A stretch of 64,000 nt of DNA, from positions 70,696,211 through 70,760,210 of the forward strand of contig NC_083604.1 in NCBI RefSeq assembly GCF_029168945.1. The letters are read 5' to 3'. The position numbers and the translations under genes were made by a program. The stretch's first letter is position 1, and each line of letters starts with the position of its first letter. This document shows, piece after piece, positions 24,431 through 37,735 of this stretch. Origin of the DNA: Cannabis sativa. Lineage: Eukaryota > Streptophyta > Magnoliopsida > Rosales > Cannabaceae. The notes beneath the pieces are model-generated. The model was not told where the DNA came from. It did not search any database and saw only the letters and a list, made by a program, of their open reading frames with translations.

Positions 24431-27400
24431 TGAAACCTCCTATTTCCAAGATATTTGTCCCCACCACTACCTATTAATATTTTATCATATTGAATTTTAG
24501 ACTTTATAATGACAATAAAACTAATACATGTAACTGCTATTTTAATACATATATGTCATATATAATAATAAAATAAAATAATGGACATCCATCTCTATTA
24601 ATAAATAGATAGAAAAAACATGCACAAATTAAATGAGAAAAATAAAATAAATAGTTAATCAAATTAACACAAAATAGAGAAGAAAAGATCAATAAAAAAA
24701 AACTCTTATGAACTACATGATACATCTTTTATATGTACAATTCACATATATATAGTGTTATTAAAATTTAATAAATTCTTTAATAATGAAAATATACTAA
24801 CATTTAGTATAAGAATAGTGTTTGTAAATTATTTATTTCAAGCTATAAGATTACTCATATTCCTACACAATATTATCAATTTAATTAATATAAAAATTTA
24901 CATTTTTAATTAATAATTAAATTCTTGAATATTTATTATAATGAAGATTTATTATAACATTCAAATATTGATCGATTGTCTTAATAATTCGATTAAGACA
25001 TAATGATTAATAAATTTTTCATATTCTTAAAAAAAAAAATTGTCATTATTATGCATATTAATATATATAGAAGCATTTTATTAGTCAAAACTAAAGAATG
25101 AACAAAAAAATGATGATTAAACTATTTTTGAATTTGTATTGAAATATTAGGATTAGAACTAAGTATCACAAAATAGATGATTTTTATTTTAAATTATTAC
25201 TAATAAAAAAATAAATTAAAATAAATATATAAAACTCACAACTAAAACTGAAACATAATGAAACAAAAAAAAAAATAGAGAATATAAAATAGTAATGAAT
25301 AATAAATATGAAATAAAATTAAAAACATAAATGAATAAAAAAAAATTAAAATAAAAGAAACAATGTAAAAAAATTTACATAACCTCTCACTTCATCACTT
25401 TTTGTAATTAAGAAACAACTACTAAAATTCTAAACCTATACATCACAAAAGTAAAATTCATATAAAAAAATATAGGAAGAATGGTGAAACTAAGCAAACT
25501 TACATTAAAAAAAAAAGTAAAAAAAAAACATAAATAAAAATAAAAAAAAAATAAACACATGAAGAAATCCCAAAAATGAAGCTTTTAAGCACCTTTAGTT
25601 TTACTATCATCATCCATGCGATTATAAATTTCAAGATCATCAAATCTTCAATGTGATTGTCATCTTCAAGTTCTTCATAAACTTCAACATATTCAATTTT
25701 AAGTTCTATATTTCTAAAGATAAAAATGAATTGAAAAAAGAGAAAAAAATATAAGCATTCCTTAAATAATTACATTATATTTTCTATAGCAACATTATAT
25801 GTAGTTTATATTGTGTAAGTTATGAAAATGAAGAGACATTATCATTAATGTTAATAATAATAATAATAATAATAATGAATATTATATGTAGAAGTTATAA
25901 AAATAAAAAGTCACACTTGAGAATTTAATATATGTGTATTTTTCTAAAAAAATAATAAAAAATTCTCACAAAATAGATAAGTTAGACTAAATAAAATATA
26001 GAAAATGAAACCTCCTATTTCCAAGATATTTGTCACCACCACTACCTATTAATATTTTATCATATTGAATTTTAGACTTTATAATGACAATAAAACTAAT
26101 ACATGTAACTGCTATTTTAATACATATATGTCATATATAATAATAAAATAAAATAATGGACATCCATCTCTATTAATAAATAGATAGAAAAAACATGCAC
26201 AAATTAAATGAGAAAAATAAAATAAATAGTTAATCAAATTAACACAAAATAGAGAAGAAAAGATCAATAAAAAAAAACTCTTATGAACTACATGATACAT
26301 CTTCTATATGTACAATTCACATATATATAGTGTTATTAAAATTTAATAAATTCTTTAATAATGAAAATATACTAACATTTAGTATAAGAATAGTGTTTGT
26401 AAATTATTTATTTCAAGCTATAAGATTACTCATATTCCTACACAATATTATCAATTTAATTAATATAAAAATTTACATTTTTAATTAATAATTAAATTCT
26501 TGAATATTCCATTCAAAAAAAAAATTCTTGAATATTTATTATAATGAAGATTTATTATAACATTCAAATATTGATCGATTGTCTTAATAATTCGATTAAG
26601 ACATAATGATTAATAAATTTTTCATATTCTTAAAAAAAAAAATTGTCATTATTATGCATATTAATATATATATAGAAGCATTTTATTAGTCAAAACTAAA
26701 GAATGAACAAAAAAATGATGATTAAACTATTTTTGAATTTGTATTGAAATATTAGGATTAGAACTAAGTATCACAAAATAGATGATTTTTATTTTAAATT
26801 ATTACTAATAAAAAAATAAATTAAAATAAATATATAAAACTCACAACTAAAACTGAAACATAATGAAACAAAAAAAAATAGAGAATATAAAATAGTAATG
26901 AATAATAAATATGAAATAAAATTAAAAACATAAATGAATAAAAAAAAATTAAAATAAAAGAAACAATGTAAAAAAATTTACATAACCTCTCACTTCATCA
27001 CTTTTTGTAATTAAGAAACAACTACTAAAATTCTAAACCTATACATCACAAAAGTAAAATTCATATAAAAAAATATAGGAAGAATGGTGAAACTAAGCAA
27101 ACTTACATTAAAAAAAAACAGTAAAAAAAAAAACATAAATAAAAATAAAAAAAATAAACACATGAAGAAATCCCAAAAATGAAGCTTTTAAGCACCTTTA
27201 GTTTTACTATCATCATCCATGCGATTATAAATTTCAAGATCATCAAATCTTCAATGTGATTGTCATCTTCAAGTTCTTCATAAACTTCAACATATTCAAT
27301 TTTAAGTTTTATATTTCTAAAGATAAAAATGAATTGAAAAAAGAGAAAAAAATATAAGCATTCCTTAAATAATTACATTATATTTTCTATAGCAACATTA

Positions 27401-27452
27401 TATGTAGTTTATATTGTGTAAGTTATGAAAATGAAGAGACATTATCATTAAT

Positions 27453-27487
<35 letters not shown>

Positions 27488-27613
27488 ATATTATATGTAG
27501 AAGTTATAAAAATAAAAAGTCACACTTGAGAATTTAATATATGTGTATTTTTCTAAAAAAATAATAAAAAATTCTCACAAAATAGATAAGTTAGACTAAA
27601 TAAAATATAGAAA
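24431..27613. repeat. Tandem duplication of a 1.6-kb AT-rich segment
   Basis: Copy 1 (24431-26005) and copy 2 (26006-27613) begin TGAAACCTCCTATTTCC and end AAAATATAGAAA, head to tail with nothing between. The copies differ by a handful of substitutions (for example GTCCCCACC/GTCACCACC, CTTTTATATG/CTTCTATATG), homopolymer lengths, a 17-bp insertion near 26510 in copy 2 and the number of AAT triplets near the end. No gene is seen in the unit. A short minus-strand frame of 62 codons is identical in both but has no recognisable features. Confidence 0.95.
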
Positions 27614-27976
27614 GCCACCTCAACTCTTCTAATGCTTTCCTTTATATATATATTGATGATATTGATTTAGTATAAATAAATATTTATACGTTGCTTTCAG
27701 AAAAACAAGTATATATATAAATTTATATTTGTAAAACACTTGTCAATTAACTACGAAAACAGAGTATTACTCTTATTACTATTATTTTTTGATTGAAAAA
27801 AAAAAAAGCAATTTTGAAGGTTGAGGGGAAAGAAGTAGGTCAATACCGCCCAGCCTGTAGGTGGAATCTCCCGTCTTTCCATCACATCCTATGTTCGAAA
27901 AGTGTCCTCCTCAGCATCGAAATCAAAACAAATAATATTATTAAAATATCCATTTAAAAATATCATTTAAATGAAG
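27614..27976. other. Intergenic DNA with a GC-richer island
   Basis: At 27835-27925 a less AT-rich stretch (CCGCCCAGCCTGTAGGTGG, then ATGTTCGAAAAGTG) contrasts with its surroundings and follows an A run. It could be an old retroposon fragment, but no clear A/B box pair or target duplication was found. Confidence 0.35.
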
Positions 27977-28130
27977 AGAAATGTTAAAAATATAATGGTG
28001 CTTAGCATTTTTATATGTTTTAATATTGTTATTGGTTATAATTTAATATAATAATTTTTAAAAAGTATCGCAACACAACATATCAAAAAAGTAGTCACCA
28101 ATAGTACTTAATATCAATACTCTAAAAAGA
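27977..28130. mobile_element. Decayed MITE of the 16251-16422 family
   Basis: Shares GAAATGTTAAAA, GGTGCTTAGCA, AATATTGTTATTGG and TATAATTTAATATAATA, in order, with the reverse strand of the 16251-16422 element. Confidence 0.55.
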
Positions 28131-28640
28131 ACTACATGTAAAAAAAATATTATCACGATAAAATATTTTTATTACTAATTAGTGATAATTTTTATAATAT
28201 TTATTAAAATGAAATAAGTAAAACCTAATATTAAATTCACTAATAGTAATATTATATCTTACCATCTTTTTAGCATTTTTCTATTGAATATTATTAAAAA
28301 AACAAGTGTATTAATTATTTTTATTATTAGCAGGTATATAAATTACAACCACGTTGGATTAAGTTGAACAAGAGATTTGAGAGAGAGAGAGAGCTGGGTT
28401 CAAATGCTTTAAATTTAAGCACCATGATATTCATAGTAGTACTAGTAGAAGTAGTATCGTAGTGTTGCATTGATTCAGATTTCAGATCCAGTACGTGGGT
28501 CCCCATATTTTCTCCCCATATAGACGCACAGCAACGCAAGCAACTCATCACCCTAACCTGGTTTGATTTCTCTCTTTGCAGACCTAACACGTCTCCACTC
28601 CTAATTACGCTTCCCCAATATCCCATCACACTAACTATAT
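28131..28640. other. Intergenic DNA upstream of the DUF4228 gene
   Basis: A minus-strand open frame at 28629-28327 has no recognisable domain and is probably chance. GA repeats at 28378-28393. Confidence 0.45.
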
Positions 28641-29035
28641 ATATATATATATTTCACCACTTCTCAGTTCTCATTGGTGTTAAATTCTGTGATTTCCCTT
28701 CTCTTCTGATCAATCTCGATATTCGCTTTTCATTTATTTTTATATATATTTGGATTCTTTCTTTGCCGTGCGTCGGTGAACGTGTAAGAGAATTAAAGTG
28801 AGAGAAAGAAATACAGAGAGAGAGAGAAGTGTAGTCATTTAATGGGCCGAGGAAGAAGAGGACGTGAAGACCTTATTCCCTAATTACCCTCCAAACATTG
28901 GGATTCATCCCCCAAAAAAATTTTAAAAGCCCATTACCATTAACGACGTCGTGTCCCTCCTCAACTCTCCCATAATTTCGTCTCCTTATATATATACATA
29001 TATTTTTTGTGGAAGTAAATTGATTAAGTAGTGAT
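28641..29035 (+). promoter_or_regulatory. Promoter and 5' UTR region of the DUF4228 gene
   Basis: Contains GA-rich runs (28800-28828), a CT-rich 5' region and two TATA-like stretches, TTTATATATATTTGG near 28738 and CCTTATATATATACATAT near 28984. The second is only about 45 bp from the ATG, so the start of transcription is more likely to be set by the first. This is inference. Confidence 0.4.
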
Positions 29036-30392
29036 ATGGGAAATTGTCAAGCGGCAGAGGCGGCGACGGTGGTGATTCATCATCCGGCGAATAACAAAAT
29101 CGACCGGATTTACTGGTCGGTGAGTGCTCAAGAAGTCATGACATCCAACCCAGGTCATTACGTGGCTCTCGTCTTCACTTCACCGACCTTGAAATCTGAC
29201 AACGGTTCGCCATTGAAGCAGCTCAAGCTTCTTCGACCCGAAGATACCTTGTTGATCGGTCAGGTTTATCGTTTAATCAGTTTTGAAGGTGATTAATTTA
29301 TTTTTTATCAATTGAAACTTCGAGCTAAGCTAACTTATTATATATTCCAGAATTTTGTCTTTGTTTTATTTATTTAATTTTGTTTTGGAACAGATGTGTT
29401 GAAGGAGTTTGCAGCGAAGAAGAGCGTGAAACTAGGGAAGCTGTTGAAGGAGAGAGGAGGAGTTGGGCTTGGGCTTGGGCCGGAAACCAGGAAGAGAGAT
29501 TCGGGTACTGGCCCGATTCCGAACAACACGAACTCACTCAAGGTAAAATTAATTATTACAATTTAACTTTTCGTTTTTGGAAGTACGTACTCGTATTGTT
29601 TGTTGGGCAAATTCGTCATTTCGGTATGAAAATCTTTGTCAAATATGTTCTTTTTTCTTTTCCTTTTAAATTGTTATTTTCTTGCACGCACAGATAGTGA
29701 CTTGGTATTTTGCCATTTTCTTAATCATTTATCTTAACATAGGTCACAAATTAACGAAAGAGAAAAATTAAATAGAATACTTTATTTAAATAAACAATTA
29801 ATCCTTAGCTTTCTTGTATAAAGAAAATCTCTGAATATATACTGCTATCATTTCAATTTGTCTTCTGTATATGGAATAATCTGAACTTAGTTTGAAGTTG
29901 GAGCCACGATTCTCGAGGCCATGTCTTTTTTCGGAAAACACCGGTTTTCATTTGTAAAAAAGTTGACTCAAATAATTAAAGCCTAAGGAAAAATTAAAAA
30001 GCCATTGTAGTACTGACAAAGTTTAAAACCAAAAAAAAAGTTGGTAATATTGAAATTTGCAGATTTTGTTTTTGTCTTTTTAACAAGAGTTTGTTGTATG
30101 TATAAATTTTGCTTTAATCGAAGGAGTTTGGTATAATCACGAGTAGTCATTGTCTCACCACGCAAGTGCGTGCATGTTTTCCAATCTCCATAGTGTTTTT
30201 ATTAAGTTTTTCGTCTTTTTATTTTGGTTTTTGTATTAGTCGGAACCTGAGATTCATCGCATGGGAAGAAACGACGTCGTCGTGGGTAGTAGTAGTAGTG
30301 GCAGAGGATCAGTTGGGAGGCACTACGGAGTTAGTGGTGGGGGGCAATGGAGACCAGCTTTGCAGAGCATTTCAGAGGTTATTGGAACTTGA
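29036..30392 (+). CDS. DUF4228 (PADRE) domain protein
   Basis: Three exons with consistent phase: 29036-29288, 29394-29542 and 30240-30392, giving 184 residues. The start MGNCQAAEAATVVIHHP is the typical opening of this plant-specific family. Gly2 and Cys4 would allow myristoylation and palmitoylation, so membrane attachment is likely. The domain continues through the LLRPEDTLLIGQVYRLISFE block at the exon 1 end, then VLKEFAAKKSVKLGKLL in exon 2, and finishes with the conserved C-terminal GGGQWRPALQSISE in exon 3. A serine/glycine-rich linker precedes that motif. Family members are often induced by pathogens or stress; the biochemical role is unknown. Introns are 105 and 697 bp. An AATAAAAA near 30501 may serve polyadenylation. 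No damage is seen. Confidence 0.9.
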
Positions 30393-30509
30393 GAAATCAT
30401 CCACATTAAAATCCCTCCCTTCTCATCTGTCCCCTTCAAACGACACCTCTCTCTTTGTCGTTCGTGTTCATCGAATCTCTTTCTCTCTCTCTTTGTAATA
30501 ATAAAAACA

Positions 30510-33099
30510 AGCCATATAGCATTAATAGTTTACTTATTTCCATGATGTTATGAATGAATGATTAGTCATCTCAACTAACTGCTGCTAGCTTAGCTAGATC
30601 GTTTCTAATTTCTATATATATGTACTTAGATAATTATTAATCCTATGTATGTGTAATACTCAATTAGGTCGTGTTTACTATAAATATTGTAATTTATTAT
30701 ATATACTTGGTATGACTTAATTTTAACGTTATATTATTCTCAATTATTTTAGTAGGTTCAACTGATCAGGGTCGTAAGAGAGAGTAATAAGGTTGTTGTT
30801 GTTGTTGAGGTTAGGTTGTGGTCCTTTTACTACTTTATATATATATTAAGCTAGCTTGTCAGTTCATTATTAATCGAACTGAAAAGTATTACATCAGCTA
30901 TATATAGCTTAACAAGAAAGATTTTGGAACCAAGAACAAGTAATGACCTGGTATGGTTGGAGTTTAAAAGCTTTACTTGGTATACACACTATTATATTTT
31001 TAAACAGTCTTTAATTTATTCATTGAATTTTTTCAGTATTATTCACTCCAAAATCCAAAAGTGGGAACTGAAAATCTGAAAGATGCCATCTATAATTTTA
31101 TGTCACTATGACATTTACAGTATCTGTGGTTTTGTTTGTGTGTATTGAACCGAAGCTTTCAATTATGGTGTTTTCGGTTTCATAGTCAAGTGGATTTATT
31201 ATTCTGTTGGATTCGGTGGTTATCATTTATTGAAATACTACAACAAGATCTGTCCTATTATTTTTTCGGTGATATGGATGGCATCATACAATATTATCGG
31301 CTACAAAATTACGACCTAATTTGAGGCTGCCACATTAGTAATATAGTACTTAAAACTTTTTAGTTAATTGATATTTTTTTCAACTTGATCACTAATCTAT
31401 AAGGAAGAAAAATGTATATGAAGCTAAATGATTTGTGGTAGAGAGTTTAACAAGTGGGATTTTTACAATATTCACGATAAGAACAAAGCATGCACAGTCC
31501 AACGCCAATGAATTTTGACTATATTTCATGTTTTTTAACCTAGTGCTTTTCCCACTTGTGTTACTCTGTCTCTCATTAGATTTTTATTGGATTTTTGTTG
31601 TTGAATAATTGGCTAATGATTCAAGAATTACTTTATCCCATATTTTAATGCACCTATATATAGGACCTAAAAGCTTGCTACTACGAGCTCTTTCTTTTTT
31701 TCTTTTTTTTTTAATTAAAAAAGGCAAAAGATTCTTTTGTGCTTTAATCTCAAATGACTCTTTCCATCAAAAAAAAAAAAAAAGAAAGAAAGAAAGAAAA
31801 ACATATGTATATATATCTCAAATGATGACTCTTAATTAATAATTAAAGAAGATATTTTTATATGCAGTATCTCTTCTTTTTCTTTTTATATACGTTCTCA
31901 AAAGGTTCTTTGCCTTATATGCTGCATTACTCAATAATTTAGTAATATGCATTATGCAGTTATATGTTATTGCTAAGGAACCTAATACATATTATTGCTT
32001 TAGTATACATTGTTACGTTATTATTATCATTGTTTCCTTCTTATTTGGCGATTCTGAACCATCTTTCCGGTCTAATTGACTTTTTTATATATATACACTA
32101 CTATAAACATTATATAGAAGTTATGAAAAATACCTAACCTTTTTTTTTTATTTGGAAAGGAAATGCCTAAACTTTTGAATAAAAAATATATATTAAAAAG
32201 GAAAATTTACAACTTATGACTAAAGTGTAAAGTATTTTACATTTTTATTTGTGTTCGGTATTTTATTCTTTTGTACAGTTCATTATTTACATCATTACTT
32301 TTTAACTTTTCATTAATTACATTTTTACGATTTGGACTTACATCAAAATTTTTGTCTATCTCTCTCTCCCCACTTTTTGTTTTCTTGTTTATTTTCTATG
32401 TACATTCTTTCTCTCAATATAATTACTCTCTACAAGCACGTCATATCAACTTTTTCTTCTCCTTTTTTATTTTTTTTTTTAAAAATCACTTTATATAGTT
32501 AATATATACCAATTTCACATACATTGTTTACAACCTATAGTTGTAACTAGTTCTAGTTCATCTTCTCTTTTTTTATATTTTTTTTTCAAAAAGGCTAAAA
32601 AAAAATTCCAAAATTGTTCTTGTTATGGGTAAAAAATTTCTTTTAACCTTCAAAGCTAACTGTAATTGAAGAAGGAAGCCTTCTTATTTCTGAAAATATT
32701 TTTTTTGGTGAGAAGGTTGAATCTCAAATGGCTAAGCACCATAAAAATCATATAGAAGTGGAGGTCCTATCCTATTTTAGTATTCTATAGTTGATTTTTT
32801 TTATATTATTATTTTTATCTATAGTTTTAAAAATATAAATTTATATGCTAAAAATGATTTGGGTCCAACTGATTGTATTTGAAATATTACATAAAATTTA
32901 TTTGCATCCACACGCATTAAAAAATTTATTAAGTTAATTCAATAGTACTCACCTTTCAGCTCCCACCCACACTTGAAAAAAAAAATAGAAAAATTACTTG
33001 TCACTTAATCTAAGACACAAAGAATCTCCATTATAGTTATTTTAAATTATTTTTTTTTCTAAATTATTTGCGTGTTATTTTAGTTTTTTTTTGAGTTGA
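30510..33099. other. AT-rich intergenic DNA
   Basis: No gene or bounded element recognised. Contains homopolymer runs and GAAA repeats (31786-31800). Short open frames here lack any family features. Confidence 0.5.
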
Positions 33100-33988
33100 C
33101 ACAACGTGTTGATGCTTAATTATTTAAATTCCACATTAAATTCAGGTTATTATTCATTATTTGTACATAGAGATTTAGTTGTTCAACAAAGATCAAATTG
33201 AGTATGTGTTTATTTGTCATGGTATAAGTGATTTGTAGTTATTTTTTTTTTATTGAGATAAATTTTATGTTGTTCTTACGTTTCTTTTAGGTTGTCAACA
33301 AAATATATTGATATTTAGCTAATTTACATATTAAAACAGTGTTGTTGTCTAGTTGTTTTTTAATTATACTTGAGTAGTCCAAAAAAGATAAACAAAATGA
33401 GTATATATTTAGTTTTTTAGATATATTTTTGAGTAGTTATTTAGTTGTTTTGTAGGTTATTTTCAGTTGTTGTGCAATTATTTTGATGTATATTTTAATG
33501 TATTTTTTTATATTTTTTTGTTGTATCATGGTGTTGTATAAGTAATTTGTCGTTGTTTTTGATTTATTGAAATTGATATTTAGTTAATTTACATATTAAA
33601 GTAGTGTTGTTGTCTAGTTGTTTCTCAATTGTAATTGAGTTGTCTAAAAGAGAAAATAAATATGAGTATATATTTAGTTTTTCAGACATATTTTGAGAGG
33701 TTGTCCAGTTGTTTTGTAGTTAGTTTTAAGTTATTTTGCTGTATATTTTAGTTTATTTTTGATATTTTTTTAGTTGTGTTTGTATAAGTGATTTGTAGTT
33801 ATTTTTGTTTTATTAAAATTAATTTTATGTTGTTCTTACGTTTCTTTTAGGTTGTCAAACAATATTAAAAGTAATATCAAATTATATTTTTGTTTGACCA
33901 ATAAAATATTATTTTATATTGACCAACTAAAAGAAATAAATGTATATATATATATATGTTTTTTTATTTTATTTTTTAAGTTAACGTA
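33100..33988. repeat. TTGTT-rich imperfect tandem repeats hosting a CACTA element
   Basis: Blocks such as GTGATTTGTAGTTATTTTT, TATGTTGTTCTTACGTTTC and GTGTTGTTGTCTAGTTG recur at 33227/33787, 33270/33829 and 33341/33606. The CACTA insertion interrupts the repeat, which continues at 37749-37960. Confidence 0.65.
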
Positions 33989-34009
33989 AGCCACTACAAC
34001 AAACACCAT

Positions 34010-34265
34010 TAATAGGGGCGGAACAGTCCGCTGGTAATAATGCTGAAATCCGCCGGTAAAGCCCATTAGCGGCGGGCATCCGCCGGTATTAATCCGCCGG
34101 TAATAGCCCGTCGCTATTAATCATTAATAGCGGCGGACTGACACATCCGCCGCTATTAATGTTTAATACCGGCGGACAAATAGCGGCGGGGTCCGCCGGT
34201 AATTACGCGTAGAATTAATTAATCTGAACCATTATTACCGGCGGGTGTCCGCCGGTAATAATGGT
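34010..34265. repeat. CACTA subterminal repeat array, left
   Basis: About a dozen copies of CCGCCGGTAATA, CCGCCGCTATTA and their complements. They are strikingly GC-rich against a very AT-rich background. Confidence 0.85.
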
Positions 34266-34560
34266 TTTTTAAAAAAAAATATAAAAATGAAATAATTTTA
34301 TTAATAAATATTATAAATAATTATTTAATTAAAAAACATTTATATTTAATTAAATATTATAAATAATATTAGAAATATTTTTTCTATATTTATTTAATTA
34401 ACTTTTTTCAAATTTATATTATTAATAAATATCAAAATTAAAATTAATAAACCCACAAATTATCATCCATACATTATTTAAAATTTAAAAATTAAAAGAT
34501 TATTATCCATACATTAATTTAAACTTAAAGAAATCCAAACATAATAAAAATTAAGATACA

Positions 34561-34866
34561 CTAATTAATATTGTCTTGATTAAACAAATCATCTTCAAAA
34601 TTTGAGCCAGTAGCATTTAAGTTAATATCAGGATTTGGTGCATTGTCCTGAGCTTGGGATACTGGCGGTGATGGGTAATATGGTTGCTGAGCAGATAAAA
34701 TCTCCAGAAATTGTCGAGTCTGTCGTTGTTGTGCTAAATTCGGAGATTGTTGTTGTTGCGAAACATTTGGAGATTGTTGTGGCGAGAAGTTCGGGGGTTG
34801 TTGCTGAAACTGACCAGGAAAAAAATATGGATTTTGTGGACCGAAAAATTGACCGAAAAAAATCAT
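34561..34866 (-). CDS. Gln/Pro-rich hypothetical frame inside the CACTA element
   Basis: A 101-residue open frame with strongly biased composition: QQQPPNFSPQQSPN repeats followed by an Asn/Asp-rich acidic tail ending FEDDLFNQDN. I recognise no domain. Because it sits inside the CACTA element it is probably a remnant exon of a transposon-encoded accessory protein. It may start before the first Met, since the frame is open only from 34866. Expression is unknown. Confidence 0.4.
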   Translation of the reverse strand: MIFFGQFFGPQNPYFFPGQFQQQPPNFSPQQSPNVSQQQQSPNLAQQRQTRQFLEILSAQQPYYPSPPVSQAQDNAPNPDINLNATGSNFEDDLFNQDNIN

Positions 34867-35195
34867 TATTCAACTTCATTATTAATATTTAAAATTCTAA
34901 AATATTTATATGAATCTAAATTAAATTTCATACTAAAAATTTATATTAAATTCTTTTTTTTTGTCACATTTTTATTCTTCTAAACTTCTAAAATTTTAAT
35001 TTTAAATAAATTTCATAACATAATATCATATTGTAACTTACAATCAAAAGTAAACAACAAACCAATTATATATAAAATTATACATTTCACACATACACAT
35101 AAATAAAATACCAATTTAAGAAAATTAAATAAAATTCCTAATAATACTAAATAAAATAAATTTAAATATACCATATTTAAATAAATATTTATATA

Positions 35196-36277
35196 TCTTT
35201 ATATATTAAAAGTGTCTATCTAACGGCATTTCTTGTTTAACATTCTTGGTTTAACAGAATATACTTAAAAATAAAAGAATATTCTGTTAAATTTAACGAT
35301 TAGGTTTGATCTCCCGTTAAAAAATAAACTCAATAATTAAACCCAAAAAATTAAACAATCTTTTAAATATTAATAATCTCTTTTTAAATTAAAAAAATCA
35401 TCTTAGCCACATATCTCTCTAACAAACCTATCTTGGGAGAATATTAATAATTTTTTTATTTATTTTTTAAAAAAGAAAAATATAGATAAAATATTTAGAA
35501 AAGATAATATAAAAGAAGATTGATTGTGTTGGCTAAGAATATTCTGTTAAATTTAACGATTAGGTTTGATCTCCCGTTAAAAAATAAACCCAATAATTAA
35601 ACCCAAAAAAATTAAACAATCTTTTAAATAAACAATCTTTTAAATATTAATAATCTCTTTTTAAATTAAAAAAATCATCTTAGCCACATATCTCTCTAAC
35701 AAACCTATCTTGGGAAAATATTAATAATTTTTTTATTTATTTTTTAAAAAAGAAAAATATAGATAAAATATTTAGAAAAGATAATATAAAAGAAGATTAA
35801 TTGTGTTGGCTTAGAGATTTTTGGGCTTGGGCTTAAAAAAATAATAAAAAAAAAGATAAAATTGGCTGTAATTAGTATTTACCTTATATGTTTGTGCTTA
35901 TTTTTAGTTTTATTTTTAATTTTACCACCAAGAGGAGAAGGTTGAAAAATATTAGAATATGAAAATATTATTGGTGCTTATTAGTAATTTGCAAAGAATG
36001 TGAAAGTCTATAAATATATAGTTGTGTAGCTATTATTAGATATGAAATGAGATAATAGAACTTTTTTCAATTAGAAGATTAATGTACATTTTACTATTAA
36101 TAACATACATTATTATAACACAACTATATTTTACTTACTAAATATACTGACACATATTTTATTTTTATAAAACAAATCGTTCAAATAATTATACTATTTT
36201 AATTATTAATTCAAATAAAAAACTAAAATATTAAATAAAACTAACACTACGTGGCTTGGCACGTAACAATCACCTAG
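35196..36277 (+). mobile_element. Small non-autonomous Helitron inside the CACTA element
   Basis: Starts TCTTTATATATTAAAAGTG preceded by A. It ends with a short hairpin ACGTGgcttgGCACGT, about ten bases, and CCTAG followed by T, giving insertion between A and T with no target duplication. The first 35 bases and the 3' hairpin match the larger minus-strand Helitron 38569-43672, so both belong to one family. It contains a 260-bp internal tandem duplication and no coding sequence. Confidence 0.8.
35277..35806. repeat. Internal tandem duplication in the small Helitron
   Basis: Two nearly identical copies, each starting AGAATATTCTGTTAAATTTA (35277 and 35537). The second has a further small duplication of AAACAATCTTTTAAAT. 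Confidence 0.85.
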
Positions 36278-37369
36278 TATAATATTAAATATATGAATAT
36301 TATGTATAAAATATTTTATATAATAAAAGTTTTATTTATTTTATTTATAAAATATAAAAATATATATAACATAAAAATAATTTTTTTCATTTTAATTATA
36401 TACAATAAATATATATTTATATATTTATACATAAATATATAAATAAATATATAATATATACAATAAATATGTATTTATATATAAAAATATAATATATACA
36501 ATAAATTTATATTTATATATAAAAAAATATATATATATACTTATATATTAAAAAATATATAATATATAAAACATATATTTATATATAAAAACTATAATAT
36601 ATACAATATAAAATTATTTACAAATTAAAAAATACAATATATATAATACATATACTTTTACACAAAAAAAAAATATAATGTATATAATACACCTATTTAT
36701 TTTATATATTAACAAAAAAAAAATATTTATACTAAGAAAAATAATATATTTAAGTGTATATAAAAATATATACATTTTATATATCACAGCAAATAAAAAA
36801 ACCTAAAACTAATATATAACACAAATTTATATTACATACCAAAATAAAAAACCCTAAAAAATCACAAATCACACATTTATATATAAAACTAATATATAAC
36901 AGAAATTTATATTACATAACACAAAATCTCACAGAAAATTAATTTATTTAGAAATTTCAAACTAATTACAAACACATACATATATTACACAGAAAATTTA
37001 TCAAAAATAAATACAAAACACATACTTGAAACTAAGAACCGACGGTGACGGTGATGCGACGGTGATGGTGCGAGGAGGTCCACTGCCACAGTGCAACCGA
37101 GAGAGGAACCAAAAAAAATATGCAACCAGAAAAAAAAAAATAAGTTTGTGGAAATGTGAAAAGTGAAAATGTAAAGGGAAAATTAGTTACCTGAAGCAGT
37201 GAAATTAAATCGGTGGTGGAGCAGAGTCGGTGGTGGAGCAACGCCGGTGGTGGAGCAAAAATATGGCTGCAAACCGAGAGAGAAGTGGGGCAAAATGGCT
37301 GATAAAAAATGAGAGAAGTGTGAAAATGGGGTATCTGGGTTGGGGTTTTTTTTTATAGACAAATTATTA

Positions 37370-37735
37370 CCGGCGGGGCCCGCCGGTATTAATTAACCCG
37401 CCGGTAATAATATAATTAGCGGCGGACCCCGCCGGTATTGGTCCGCCGCAAATAATAATAGCGGCGGACCCCGCCGGTATTGGTCCGCCGCTAATAAATT
37501 TTGAATTCCCCCTGCTTCGTTTTCCCGCACTTTACATATCACTTCAAATTAGCGGCGGGCTGTCCGCCGGTATTACCAAATGCCCGCCGCTAATTATTAT
37601 TTTATTTATTTTACAAAAATAAAAATCTAAAAATTTTGATTAATACCGGCGGGCCCCCACATCCGCCGGTAATAACTTTATTATTAGGGGCGGACCTTCC
37701 CCGCCGGTAATAGGTCCGCCCCTAATAACCAAAAT
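37370..37735. repeat. CACTA subterminal repeat array, right
   Basis: Many copies of GCGGCGGACCCCGCCGGTAT-like units in both orientations, with single-nucleotide variants. Counterpart of the left array. Confidence 0.85.

Noticed and set aside
24537..26300. Identical 62-codon minus-strand frames in both copies of the tandem duplication
   Set aside because: Identity is explained by the recent duplication; the sequence is AT-rich and Phe/Tyr-rich with no family features.
27835..27925. Possible tRNA-derived SINE
   Set aside because: A GTTCGAA-like box is present but no convincing A box, tail or target duplication could be paired with it.
28327..28629. Minus-strand open frame of 100 codons
   Set aside because: No recognisable domain, lies in the upstream region of the DUF4228 gene on the opposite strand, and contains GA/CT repeats; likely chance.
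33100..33988. CRISPR-like or regulatory array
   Set aside because: The repeats are imperfect, TTGTT-rich and without unique spacers; the window is plant nuclear DNA.
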